Source: Sinorhizobium sp. 8-89
GTDB taxonomy: Bacteria > Pseudomonadota > Alphaproteobacteria > Rhizobiales > Rhizobiaceae
Length of the DNA: 64,000 bases
Assembly (NCBI RefSeq): GCF_030124325.1
Contig: NZ_JASKLR010000006.1
Coordinates: 138,387 to 202,386, forward strand
Reading direction: 5' to 3'
In this document: positions 45,312 through 53,120 of the stretch, piece after piece
Numbering within the stretch: position 1 is the stretch's first letter
Layout: each line of letters starts with the position of its first letter
Notes under the pieces: model-generated
Told to the model about the DNA's origin: nothing
The model's database searches: none
Seen by the model: the letters and a program-made list of their open reading frames with translations, nothing else
Program-made: the position numbers and the translations under genes

Positions 45312-46547
45312 TTACAACAGGTGCCTTGCACTTCGCCAGCCAACACGGCGGTGGTCTATCGTAAAGAGCGAAAGACCGGGGACGCGCACCCTCATAACGG
45401 GCAGGCCCAGGGACTTTCGGCTCATGTCGATTACTATGGCCTGCGTAAGTCCGGCTGACTTTAGCCTCTCCAGGATAAGTTCGATTTCGCTCTCGACGTC
45501 AGGCAAGCTTGTATTGGGAATGGTGGAGAAGTCATGCTCGGCTACAAGATTCCAAGGCTTGCCTTCGGTACGCGATCGCGAGTTGGGTACCTGGTTGTAA
45601 GAGTCACGTGCACCGTGAATTACCCCGAGCCGTGATTGGAACGACTCAAGGATAGCATGTGTAACGGCGGCCCCCGCCTGAAGGTCAGCGCCCCAACCCT
45701 CAACGACGAGCGGCATCGGCCCGGCGGTACCACAAAAGAATGGATCTATCAGCGTGCTCGATATGACCGGTATCTCAAGGTCGGTCGTCAGATCTTCCAG
45801 GATGAGTTTCAGGTTTGCTTTCCTGGCGCGCTCCGCAAGCGCCTTGGGTATGGGAGGAAGCGAATCCAGATCGATCCTGCGTCTGGCGGGTCCGGCGCCC
45901 CCCTCATGTCCGTATTGTTCAAAGAAGTGATGCTGACTGACGGCATCCCGTTCGATAGCCTCCAGAATTGCGCTGCGCACCGCCCGGCCACGAGTGAACC
46001 CGGCTGCCAACCCATTGGTATCGACTTGATCCAGTATGTCTTCCTTTGCAGGAGATCTCGCCAGGTCGGCCAGAACCCAGATCGGACGGCCGCTGATCAA
46101 TTCCCAACCCTGAACCCATTCAAAGGTCGAATCGGGACGATAGCTGGTAAGCGGGGGAAGATCGAAGGAGAGAGGATCAGCAACGTAGACGTCCGAGGAC
46201 GTCAGCTCAAGATAAGTTGCATTCCGCGACTCGCCCTCGAATTCCTCTGCGCAGACCCTCTCGACCGCCTCCATGACAGCGCTGACGCGAGCCGCTTCCT
46301 TGTCCACCCCTTTTCCTAGATGAGTGGTCAAGTCTCGCGCGAGGGGGGTGACCGTTGCAAACACAGGCGTGCCCAAGACATCGAGTGATGTAATGTCGGC
46401 TATGCGTGTTATCGGGACTTGATCGATCGTGGATTTGAGGAACAGCTTGTGTTTGGCCTTTTCCAAGGCACTATGCCTCTCATCGCCGCGGTCGTACAAC
46501 GGCCACCGGTCCAGTGACCTGAGCGACACCACGACTTCAGAATCCAC
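45312..46547 (-). CDS. YcaO-domain protein, probable thioamide-forming cyclodehydratase-like enzyme
   Basis: The 411-residue product has the YcaO ATP-binding core: THLGKGVDKEAARVSAVMEA followed by VERV (Glu93/Glu96-Arg97) and the second element FTRGRAVRSAILEAIERDAV. YcaO enzymes activate a peptide amide with ATP; paired with TfuA they use sulfide to make a thioamide. The C-terminus (VGWRSARHLL) lacks the proline-rich end typical of azoline-forming members. The upstream part of the open frame overlaps the precursor gene, so I place the start at GTG 46547, which overlaps the precursor stop by 11 bases; nearby GTG codons at 46532 and 46529 are alternatives. Confidence 0.84.
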   Translation of the reverse strand: MDSEVVVSLRSLDRWPLYDRGDERHSALEKAKHKLFLKSTIDQVPITRIADITSLDVLGTPVFATVTPLARDLTTHLGKGVDKEAARVSAVMEAVERVCAEEFEGESRNATYLELTSSDVYVADPLSFDLPPLTSYRPDSTFEWVQGWELISGRPIWVLADLARSPAKEDILDQVDTNGLAAGFTRGRAVRSAILEAIERDAVSQHHFFEQYGHEGGAGPARRRIDLDSLPPIPKALAERARKANLKLILEDLTTDLEIPVISSTLIDPFFCGTAGPMPLVVEGWGADLQAGAAVTHAILESFQSRLGVIHGARDSYNQVPNSRSRTEGKPWNLVAEHDFSTIPNTSLPDVESEIELILERLKSAGLTQAIVIDMSRKSLGLPVMRVRVPGLSLFTIDHRRVGWRSARHLL

Positions 46548-46740
46548 AGATGATCGAGTGGTCCTTGTTGAGATAAATGTGGGACCCGGTTCTTTTACTG
46601 ATGTTTTCGAGAACCGCGATTTCTTCGTCGGTGAGGTTTTCGATCGCATCATGTACCGCTTGCGGGAGCATATTCTCCTCCACGTCGGGAATGACATTCG
46701 AGTTCTTTAGACGGTCGAAATTTGGCTGGAATCCCGGCAT
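46537..46740 (-). CDS. RiPP precursor-like peptide
   Basis: The 67-residue peptide begins MPGFQPNFDRLKNSNVIPDV, has an acidic helical segment (ENLTDEEIAVLENISKR) typical of leader peptides, and ends in a polar tail that closes with Cys65-Gly66-Phe67 (HIYLNKDHSIICGF). An excellent ribosome-binding site (GGAGGTGACA) stands before the ATG at 46740. The gene overlaps the ycaO start, so the two are translationally coupled, as expected for a substrate and its enzyme. The lone Cys in the C-terminal region and the Gly after it are candidate modification sites. I recognise no known precursor family; the core boundaries are not known. Confidence 0.78.
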   Translation of the reverse strand: MPGFQPNFDRLKNSNVIPDVEENMLPQAVHDAIENLTDEEIAVLENISKRTGSHIYLNKDHSIICGF

Positions 46741-46972
46741 TGTCACCTCCACAGGCGCTGAACAGTTTCGATGCTTGCTGGATTGCTGTCAGGGATCTTT
46801 GAATCGTGAGCCGCTGCCTATCAGTAATATTAGGATGCCGGCTCCATAGTTGTCCAGTAGTACTCCCTAATACTAAAGGGCTATATGTGCGCGATCAGGG
46901 CCGAACTTGAACCGTATCTGGATTGAGTTAAGATTTGCCGGCCTTGTTTGCTGTTCATCGAATGGTGTCGTT
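46741..46972. promoter_or_regulatory. divergent promoter region of the RiPP-like locus
   Basis: This 232-base gap lies between the leftward precursor operon and the rightward diiron-enzyme gene. It is more AT-rich than its surroundings and contains an inverted pair TAATATTAGG (46825-46834) and CCTAATACTA (46866-46875), with one mismatch and a 31-base spacer, near the likely promoters. This could be a regulator site. Confidence 0.4.
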
Positions 46973-47677
46973 ATGAATATGCTTGAAACACAAGCGAATA
47001 GTGACTTTGCGAGGGGTAGAATTGCGCTCTGTTTGCCCGCTCTCAAGGCGGCTTTCGACGACCTTTGGCGAACCGAGCCCCAACGGGAAATGACGATTGC
47101 TTTCCTGGTCTTGCTTCATCAAATCATGCGGGCATCGGTTCCCCTCATGCAGTTGGCTGTGGAACGATGCGACCAATTGGCAGGGACGGATAGGCTTGTC
47201 CCTTCGCTAGGAAAATATTACCGACATCATATCTCCGAGGAACTGCACCACGACACTTGGGCACTCGAGGACCTAGAGGCCGCAGGATTCGATCCTGAGG
47301 GAATTCTATCCATCACCCCTTCCGTCGAAGTAGCACGGCTGGTGGGCACTCAGTATTATTGGGTTCAGCACCATCACCCTCTCATGCTACTCGGATACAT
47401 TGCGGTTCTTGAGGCCTTTCCACCTCCAGACAGTAAAGTTGACGAGATTCGGGATCGATCAGGCCTGCCGGAGTCATGTTTCAGGACCTTGAGAATTCAT
47501 GGAGATCTTGATCCAACCCATAGCGCTGAGATCGATCAGATGTTTAATACGCTGCCGCTGGATCAGAAGCACTTGGAAATGCTTGGTTTGAGCGTGCTCC
47601 ACAGCTGCGATGCACTCGCGGCAAGCGTGCGGGCTCTGCGACCCGTCAACTTTCTTGGTGGATCGACATACGGCTGA
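46973..47677 (+). CDS. heme-oxygenase-like diiron enzyme (iron-containing redox enzyme family)
   Basis: The 234-residue all-helical product matches the TenA/PqqC-like fold used by heme-oxygenase-like diiron oxidases. Metal ligands appear in the family order and spacing: Glu89-x2-His92 (SEELHHDTW), Glu147 (AVLEAFP) and His176-x3-Asp180-x2-His183 (RIHGDLDPTHSAE). Such enzymes activate oxygen for N-oxygenation, decarboxylation or C-C cleavage of small molecules and amino-acid side chains. The ATG at 46973 begins the structured part; an upstream TTG at 46907 is less likely. Its position back to back with the precursor/YcaO/TfuA operon suggests that it further modifies the peptide. Codon use here is less GC-rich than in the flanking operons. 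Confidence 0.78.
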   Translation: MNMLETQANSDFARGRIALCLPALKAAFDDLWRTEPQREMTIAFLVLLHQIMRASVPLMQLAVERCDQLAGTDRLVPSLGKYYRHHISEELHHDTWALEDLEAAGFDPEGILSITPSVEVARLVGTQYYWVQHHHPLMLLGYIAVLEAFPPPDSKVDEIRDRSGLPESCFRTLRIHGDLDPTHSAEIDQMFNTLPLDQKHLEMLGLSVLHSCDALAASVRALRPVNFLGGSTYG

Positions 47678-48067
47678 CTTGGCCATTGCCGCCGTTTTGA
47701 TGCTCCGCTTCATAGACAGCCCTGTCGTGAGAGGCCAGCAGCGACCACTTATTTGCAACTCCTCGGATTGCCAAGCGCTGTGGATGGCGGCTTCGGTCAA
47801 AATACGTGACGTTCATCCCTCGCCTTGAGCAGATTCGAACCGGCGACCCGGGATTCGCGGACAGATTTGAGAATGTGATTTCAACCGTTTCCGCCGGTGA
47901 ACAGATTGGTTCAATGACTGCGTCCTTTCGGTATCTACCTCACTCGTCCAATGGGTCTCATTCGGCCTTGGATGGCAATCTCGATGGGCCGTATCCTGGC
48001 GAAGCAGCAAGGTATTCTAGATTTAGCGGCGCAGTACAAAGCAACATCAAGGCATCCAGTGCCTGCT
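47678..48067. other. 390-base region without a recognised gene
   Basis: The stretch downstream of the diiron-enzyme gene has no recognisable coding sequence. A GATTCGAACCGGCGACC block near 47831 resembles a tRNA T-loop but does not fold. The right part borders, and probably includes more of, the degraded IS6-type transposase that becomes recognisable at about 48068. Confidence 0.4.
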
Positions 48068-48250
48068 GACCGGGTGATGAAGAAGCAGGGGTCTGCCGAA
48101 ACGCATCGTCACCGACAAGCTCCGCTCCTAGGGAGCGGCGAGGCCGAGTTATGCCTACGGTCGAGCATTCAAGGCTTGAAAACTCGCATCGGGCTCGTTC
48201 AGACGGGACAATGCCGCGCCGCCGTGAGCGATCGGCCGCAGCAGGCGAGA
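48068..48250 (+). mobile_element. degraded IS6-family transposase remnant
   Basis: Pieces of an IS6-type transposase appear in successive frames: RVMKKQG, then GLPKRIVTDKLRS with a stop (TAG) where Tyr is expected, then MPTVEHSRLENSH. The family reads LPKRIVTDKLxSYGAA ... VEH ... ENSH at this place. At least two frameshifts and one nonsense change are needed to join them, and most of the gene is missing. It lies immediately upstream of vapB and marks the edge of the decayed region. Confidence 0.6.
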
Positions 48251-48274
48251 AATTGCGACCAGGAGTGTCGAGAA

Positions 48275-48532
48275 ATGTCCGAGCCACAATTGTCCATCCG
48301 CAGCGCCAAGGCAAAGGAACTGGCACATGCGCTGGCGCGCCGGACCGGGATGCCGATGAACAAACTCGTCGAGCAGGCGCTCGAGCACTACGACAGCGAG
48401 CTGCGCCAGCAGAAGAACCACCATCCGATCGACGCCGTCTGGGATCTCGCGGCCGCGGGTAACAGCGCGGTTCCGGCGGACGCCAGTTCCGCCCATGACG
48501 ATCTTTATGACGAGCATGGCCTGCCGAAATGA
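48275..48532 (+). CDS. vapB: VapB-type antitoxin
   Basis: The 85-residue product is a ribbon-helix-helix-like antitoxin of the Rv0623/PSK group: KAKELAHALARRTGMPMNKL forms the DNA-binding N-terminal part, and the C-terminal tail (LYDEHGLPK) would bind the toxin. AGGAG stands 8 bases before the ATG. Its stop overlaps the start of the toxin gene (ATGA), the classic vapBC arrangement. It normally neutralises the VapC ribonuclease and represses the operon; with vapC broken it may be an orphan. Confidence 0.8.
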   Translation: MSEPQLSIRSAKAKELAHALARRTGMPMNKLVEQALEHYDSELRQQKNHHPIDAVWDLAAAGNSAVPADASSAHDDLYDEHGLPK

Positions 48533-48958
48533 TTGCGATCGACACCTCGGTGATCCTGACGGTCGTGCTTGATGAGCCGGAAGCCGAAAACTTCAAGTCG
48601 GTGCTGCGCCAGGAAGCCTTGCTGATCGGCTGGCCGAGCATGTTCGAAACCCGCATTGTGCTTTCGGCGAAGGGGTTTGCCAACGCCGGCGACATCGTTG
48701 CGCGACTCACAGAGGTCCGGAATGTCACCGCCGGTCTCCTTCGACGGCAAACACTTTGAGGCTGCCGACCAGGCCTACGATTGTTATGGCAACGGCCGCC
48801 ATCCGGCCGGGCTCAACATAGGTGACCGCTTTTCCTATGCGGTCGCTGTGCTCGCCAAGGCGCCACTGTTGTTCAAGGGCAATGATTTCGCCAGGACCGA
48901 TCTGAACTGCCACCCGGCCTCGGCCGTTCCGGAGCGCAGCGAAAGATTCACGGAATGA
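48529..48958 (+). pseudogene. vapC: VapC PIN-domain toxin, frameshifted
   Basis: The first frame reads MIAIDTSVILTVVLDEPEAE (Asp5 is the first PIN metal ligand) and runs to about residue 67. After an apparent extra G at 48733/48734 the correct sequence continues in the next frame as VSFDGKHFEAADQAYDCYG and LNIGDRFSYAVA (metal-binding Asp), LLFKGNDFARTDL (last Asp). Removing one base restores a 142-residue VapC with all acidic residues. As it stands the toxin is truncated at 48759 and inactive, unless the base is a sequencing error. It overlaps both vapB and the recombinase gene as ATGA. Confidence 0.8.
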
Positions 48959-50107
48959 GCACGGCGTCCGGCAGCCAGGCGATCCTGCGTAGCGCCGAGG
49001 AGCTCGATGCGCTCGACGCCATCCTGCCGTTCGACCGGCGTGACCAGCTCGCCGAACTGCTGACCGACGACGATGTCGCGACGCTGACACATCTCGCAGC
49101 CGAAGGCATGGGCGAAAACACGCTCAAGGCGCTCGCCTCCGACCTCGGCTATCTCGAGGCCTGGTGCCGGCTGGCGAGCGGCGCTTCCCTGGCCGGCGCC
49201 GGAGGCGCTGCTGCTGAAATTCGTCGCCCATCACCTCTGGGACCCTGTTAAGCGCAGCGAGGATCCCGGCCACGGCATGCCCGCGGATGTGGAGGTCGGA
49301 TTGCGCCTCGAGGGACTGCTCAAGGCAAATGGCCCGGACGCGCCCGGCACGGTTCGCCGGCGGCTGACCTCCTGGTCGATCCTGACCCGCTGGCGCGGGC
49401 TCACCGGCGCTTTCGGCGCGCCATCGCTAAAGAGCGCGCTGAGACTCGCTGTGAAGGCAAGCAGCCGAACGCGACAGCGCAAGAGCAAAAAGGCCGTTAC
49501 CGGCGAGGTGCTCGCCAAGCTACTCACCGCCTGCGCCGGCGAGCGCCTGGTCGATCGGCGCGATCGGGCGCTGTTTCTGACCGCCATTGCCTCCGGCGGC
49601 CGCCGCCGATCGGAGGTGGCGGCGTTGCGCATCGAGGATCTCACTGACGAGGAGCCAGTACGCGCCGATCCGGCCGACGAAAACTCCCCTCCCCTGCCCT
49701 GCCTGTCGATCCGCCTTGGCCGCACCAAGACCACGACCAGCGACGACGAGCATGTGCTGCTGATCGGCCGGCCAGTGATCGCCTTGAAACGATGGCTGAC
49801 CGAAGCGACGATCGCGGACGGACCGGTGTTCCGGCGCGTCGACCAATGGGGCAACATCGACCGGCGGGCGTTGACGCCGCAATCGGTCAACCTCATCCTC
49901 AAAAACCGCTGCAAACAAGCCGGTCTTGATCCGGCGCTGTTTTCGGCACATGGGCTTAGATCCGGCTATCTGACCGAGGCCGCAAACCGCGGTGTTTCGC
50001 TACCGGAAGCGATGCAGCAGTCGCTGCACAAATCGGTGACCCAGGCGGCGAGCTATTACAACAACGCGGAACGAAAGAATGGACGAGCGGCCCGGCTGGT
50101 CGTCTAA
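48955..50107 (+). pseudogene. tyrosine recombinase/integrase, frameshifted
   Basis: The N-terminal frame (48955-49190) reads LPFDRRDQLAELLTDDDVAT and LEAWCRLASG, the core-binding domain. The frame then breaks near 49184, and the expected LPWPAPEALLLKFVAHHLWD continues one frame over to 50107. The catalytic domain is complete there: Arg in ASGGRRRSEVAAL, Lys in RLGRTKTT, His-x2-Arg in SAHGLRSGYLTEAA and the nucleophile region KSVTQAASYYNNAE. A net +1/-2 change accounts for the break. The start overlaps the vapC stop. It probably once moved this accessory segment; no tRNA target is seen. Confidence 0.78.
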
Positions 50108-50244
50108 GCGTGGCTACGCGCCGGAGACGCATCGGCTCGCCTCTCAAATGACTGCCATTCTTCCGGTCCCGCTTCTGCCTCTGACCTATCGTGCCGGTTA
50201 CCAGGTGGTCTTTTCCGCCGCGCTGATGCCTTCGACGACAACGA

Positions 50245-50472
50245 TCACGAGACCCTCCGCTCCGCTTGGCCGTTGGCTCTGAGCAAGGCCATCAGCATGG
50301 GCCTGAGCGAAAACTCCCCTCGCCGCGCCCTGCCCATCAGATCGCGTAGATACCCGCCCGCGGAGTTGATGTGGCCATGCCTCTCGAGGATGCAGGCAAC
50401 CACGGTTGCCGCGTTTTCCGCTCCGAGCGTCTCGCAGGCGTCCTGATAGGCCGACGGACTGACACCGAGCAT
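50245..50472 (-). pseudogene. repC: C-terminal fragment of a RepC plasmid replication initiator
   Basis: Leftward translation gives MLGVSPSAYQDACETLGAEN, ACILERHGHINSAGGYLRDL and MGRARRGEFSLRPMLMALLR. This is the conserved C-terminus of RepC from repABC replicons (LGISPSAYEDA ... ACILER-x-HINS-x-GGYLRDL ... RGEFSLGPMLMALLRA). About 75 of roughly 400 residues remain; the N-terminal DNA-binding part and repA/repB are absent. It ends abruptly at 50472, where an eptA fragment begins on the other strand. Confidence 0.75.
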
Positions 50473-50477
50473 CGATC

Positions 50478-50783
50478 GGACGGTGACGGCGATGCTCTAT
50501 ATGTCGGATCATGGGGAGTCGCTCGGCGAGAACGGTCTATACCTTCACGGCATGCCCCTGTTCACTCGCACCGGACGTGCAGACCCAAATTCCCTTCCTT
50601 GTCTGGATGGGCAGTGACGTCGCTCAGGGGTTCGATAGTGAATGCCTGGCCGGGACGGCGCGCGAGGAGACTCATTCACGCGACAACCTGTTCCATAGCG
50701 TGCTCGGATTGATGGGCGTGTCGACATCGGTCTACGACCGTGACCTGGACGTCTTCTCCAATTGCAGGAAGTCGGAGACGTGA
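50478..50783 (+). pseudogene. eptA: C-terminal fragment of a phosphoethanolamine transferase (EptA family), frameshifted
   Basis: The rightward frame reads MSDHGESLGENGLYLHGMP, the zinc- and substrate-binding motif of EptA-type lipid A phosphoethanolamine transferases. After a frame change near 50550 the downstream part continues as LAPDVQTQIPFLVWMG, then RDNLFHSVLGLMGVSTSVYD and a Cys near the end, as in the family. Only about the last 100 residues remain, without membrane helices or the catalytic Thr. It adjoins the repC fragment within about 6 bases, marking a rearrangement point. Confidence 0.75.
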
Positions 50784-50897
50784 TCTCCGCTTGAGCCGAA
50801 CAGCTTGCTCGGTCATCTTGCATTCGCCGTGGTGGCTGGCGCGGGACGAGGAGTCCCGCGCCAGCGGCACGCATTCCCAGCCAGTGGAAGAGCTCGG

Positions 50898-51902
50898 TTA
50901 GACCCTGACCGCCAGCACCGCACAGCAATCGCCCGCCTTGATCAGCCCCGGGTAGTGGCGTGCGATGAAGATCCCGTCCATCCTGGCGTGTACCTCGATC
51001 GGCTCTGCGCCGGTACGTCCGGTCGGGTAAACACGCGCGATCACGGAGCCACGCTGGACCACATCGCCGAGGTCGGCCAGAAATTCGACAAGCCCGGTTT
51101 CCTCGGCGAAAGCAAAACAGTCGCCGTCCGGCATGTCCAGCCATTCTGTCGGCGATGTGTCAACGTCACCGTTGATGATTCCCGCATGCGTGAGGACATT
51201 GCGAACCCCGCGTTTGGCAATCCCGACGCTTTTTGCCGTCGCGGAGCCGCCGCCGCCGAGCTCCGTCGTGATGAAGATCTTGCCCATTTCTTCGGCGGCC
51301 GTGTCGTACATGCCGACGGCGTCGATCTCCAGCATCTTCATCGACCAGGGCGCGCCGAAAGCCTTCACGTAGTCGAAGGCCTTTGCCTCCTGCACCTTGT
51401 CGGCAAGGATGTGGGCAGCGCAGAACGGCAGGAAGTCGAGGGTCTTGCCGCCCGAGTGGAAGTCGAGCACGACGTCAGCGAGCGGCAGCAGAACCCGCTG
51501 GAAGTAGTCCGCGATCTTCTCGGTCACTGTGCCGTCCGGCCGGCCCGGGAAGCTGCGGTTCAAGTTGCCCTTGTCGATGGGGGAAGTGCGCGCCCCGCCC
51601 AGGAACGCCGGATAATTCATCGCCGGCACGATGATCACCCTACCCTGAACCTCTTTGGCGTCGAGCGTCCGCGCCAGATCGAAGAGCGCGACAGGCCCTT
51701 CATATTCATCGCCGTGATTGCCGCCGGTCAGGAGGGCGGTCGGGCCCTCCCCGTTCTTGATGACGGTCACCGGGATCATCACCGAACCCCAGGCTGAATC
51801 GTCGCGGCTGTAGGGCAGGCGCAGGAAACCGTGCTGGGTGCCGTTGGCTTCGAAATCGACCGTCGCGCTGATCGGAGACGGCCGCAGATGCTGCTCTCTC
51901 AC
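50898..51902 (-). CDS. doeB: N-alpha-acetyl-L-2,4-diaminobutyrate deacetylase
   Basis: The 334-residue product is a zinc deacylase of the succinylglutamate desuccinylase/aspartoacylase family. Zinc ligands lie in GGNHGDEYEG (His, Glu) and LDFHSGGKTLD (His). In ectoine degradation it removes acetate from N-alpha-acetyl-diaminobutyrate after ring opening by DoeA. It is the last gene of the leftward ehu/eut operon, 3 bases after doeA. Beyond it, where other rhizobia carry the final two enzymes, lie only repC and eptA fragments. S. meliloti literature uses the name eutE. Confidence 0.88.
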   Translation of the reverse strand: MREQHLRPSPISATVDFEANGTQHGFLRLPYSRDDSAWGSVMIPVTVIKNGEGPTALLTGGNHGDEYEGPVALFDLARTLDAKEVQGRVIIVPAMNYPAFLGGARTSPIDKGNLNRSFPGRPDGTVTEKIADYFQRVLLPLADVVLDFHSGGKTLDFLPFCAAHILADKVQEAKAFDYVKAFGAPWSMKMLEIDAVGMYDTAAEEMGKIFITTELGGGGSATAKSVGIAKRGVRNVLTHAGIINGDVDTSPTEWLDMPDGDCFAFAEETGLVEFLADLGDVVQRGSVIARVYPTGRTGAEPIEVHARMDGIFIARHYPGLIKAGDCCAVLAVRV

Positions 51903-51905
51903 GGC

Positions 51906-53087
51906 TCAGTCCTTGACCATCAGCTTGCGGGGCACGGAGGCTAGGCACTCGACGCCGGTTTCCGTGATGAGAATGCTCTCGGTCGTCTCGAAGCCCATGT
52001 CCTCGAGCCAAAGCCCTGTCATGAAGTGGAAGGTCATGCCCGGCTTGAGTTCCGTCCTGTCACCGGGACGCAGGCTCATCGTGCGCTCGCCCCAGTCGGG
52101 CGGATAGGAAAGCCCGATCGGATAGCCGGTGCGGTTGTCCTTGACGATGCCGTATTTCTTCAGGACCGCGAAGAAGGCGTTGGCTATGTCCTCGCAGGTA
52201 TTGCCGGGCTTTGCCACGGCGAGGCCGGCCTCCATTCCTTCGAGGGTCGCCTTTTCGGCGTCGAGGAAGGCTTGGGTCGGCTTGCCTAGGAAGACCGTGC
52301 GCGACAGCGGCAGGTGATAGCGGTTGTAGCAGCCGGCGATCTCGAAGAAGGTGCCCTCGCCGCTCTTCATCGGCCGATCGTCCCAGGTCAGGTGCGGCGC
52401 GGACGCTTCCACGCCCGAGGGCAGCAGCGGCACGATCGCCGGATAGTCGCCGCCGATCCCGTCAACCCCGCGCGTGCCGGCGTCATAGATTTCCGCAACG
52501 AGATCGCATTTGCGCATGCCCACTTCGATCTTGTCGAAGATGCGCTGATGCATGGCCTCGACGATGCGGGCCGCATTGCGCATGTACTTGATTTCCGTCT
52601 CGCTCTTGACCGCGCGCTGCCAGTTGACGAGTGCCGTCGCGTCGACGAAGCGCGCATTCGGCAGATGCTTCTGCAGCGAGGCGAAGGCGGCAGCCGAGAA
52701 CCAGTAATTGTCCATCTCGACGCCGATCCTGAGCGACCCCCAGCCGCGGTCGGCGAGAATGCCGGAGAGGTAATCCATCGGATGGCGTTCGGTGGACTGC
52801 ACGTAGTGGTCGGGATAGCCGATGATGCTGTCGTGGCTCAGATAGGCGGTCAACTTGGCGCCGTTGGCGTCCTGCCCGCGGCCGAACCAGATCGGCTCGC
52901 CCGAGGGCGGCACGATCACCGCCTGGTGGACATAGAATGACCAGCCGTCATAGCCGGTGAGCCAGGCCATGTTGGACGGGTCGCTCACGATCAGGAGGTC
53001 GACGCCCTTCGCCTCCATGGCCTGGCGCGTCTTTTTGAGGCGCGCTTCATATTCCCCAAGGGAGAATTTGAGGTTGGGTTGGGTCAT
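51906..53087 (-). CDS. doeA: ectoine hydrolase, M24/creatinase-like
   Basis: The 393-residue product has the creatinase fold and opens the ectoine ring to N-acetyl-diaminobutyrate. It begins MTQPNLKFSLGEYEARLKKT. In contrast to the M24 peptidase at 1240-2427, the metal-ligand positions are altered: the first site reads FFEIAGCYNRYHLPLSRT instead of the Asp-x-Gly ... Asp-x-Thr-Arg pattern. This agrees with creatinase-like, metal-independent catalysis. It sits between eutC and doeB. The older name is eutD. Confidence 0.88.
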   Translation of the reverse strand: MTQPNLKFSLGEYEARLKKTRQAMEAKGVDLLIVSDPSNMAWLTGYDGWSFYVHQAVIVPPSGEPIWFGRGQDANGAKLTAYLSHDSIIGYPDHYVQSTERHPMDYLSGILADRGWGSLRIGVEMDNYWFSAAAFASLQKHLPNARFVDATALVNWQRAVKSETEIKYMRNAARIVEAMHQRIFDKIEVGMRKCDLVAEIYDAGTRGVDGIGGDYPAIVPLLPSGVEASAPHLTWDDRPMKSGEGTFFEIAGCYNRYHLPLSRTVFLGKPTQAFLDAEKATLEGMEAGLAVAKPGNTCEDIANAFFAVLKKYGIVKDNRTGYPIGLSYPPDWGERTMSLRPGDRTELKPGMTFHFMTGLWLEDMGFETTESILITETGVECLASVPRKLMVKD

Positions 53088-53120
53088 GTTTCTTCCTCGT
53101 TTTATCCGGCACTGCCGGTC

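Noticed and set aside
47831-47860. GATTCGAACCGGCGACC, resembling the T-loop end of a tRNA gene and thus a possible integration site
   Set aside because: The bases flanking the TTCGAA loop do not pair into a T-stem (GCAGA against CGGCG) and no acceptor or anticodon arm is found.
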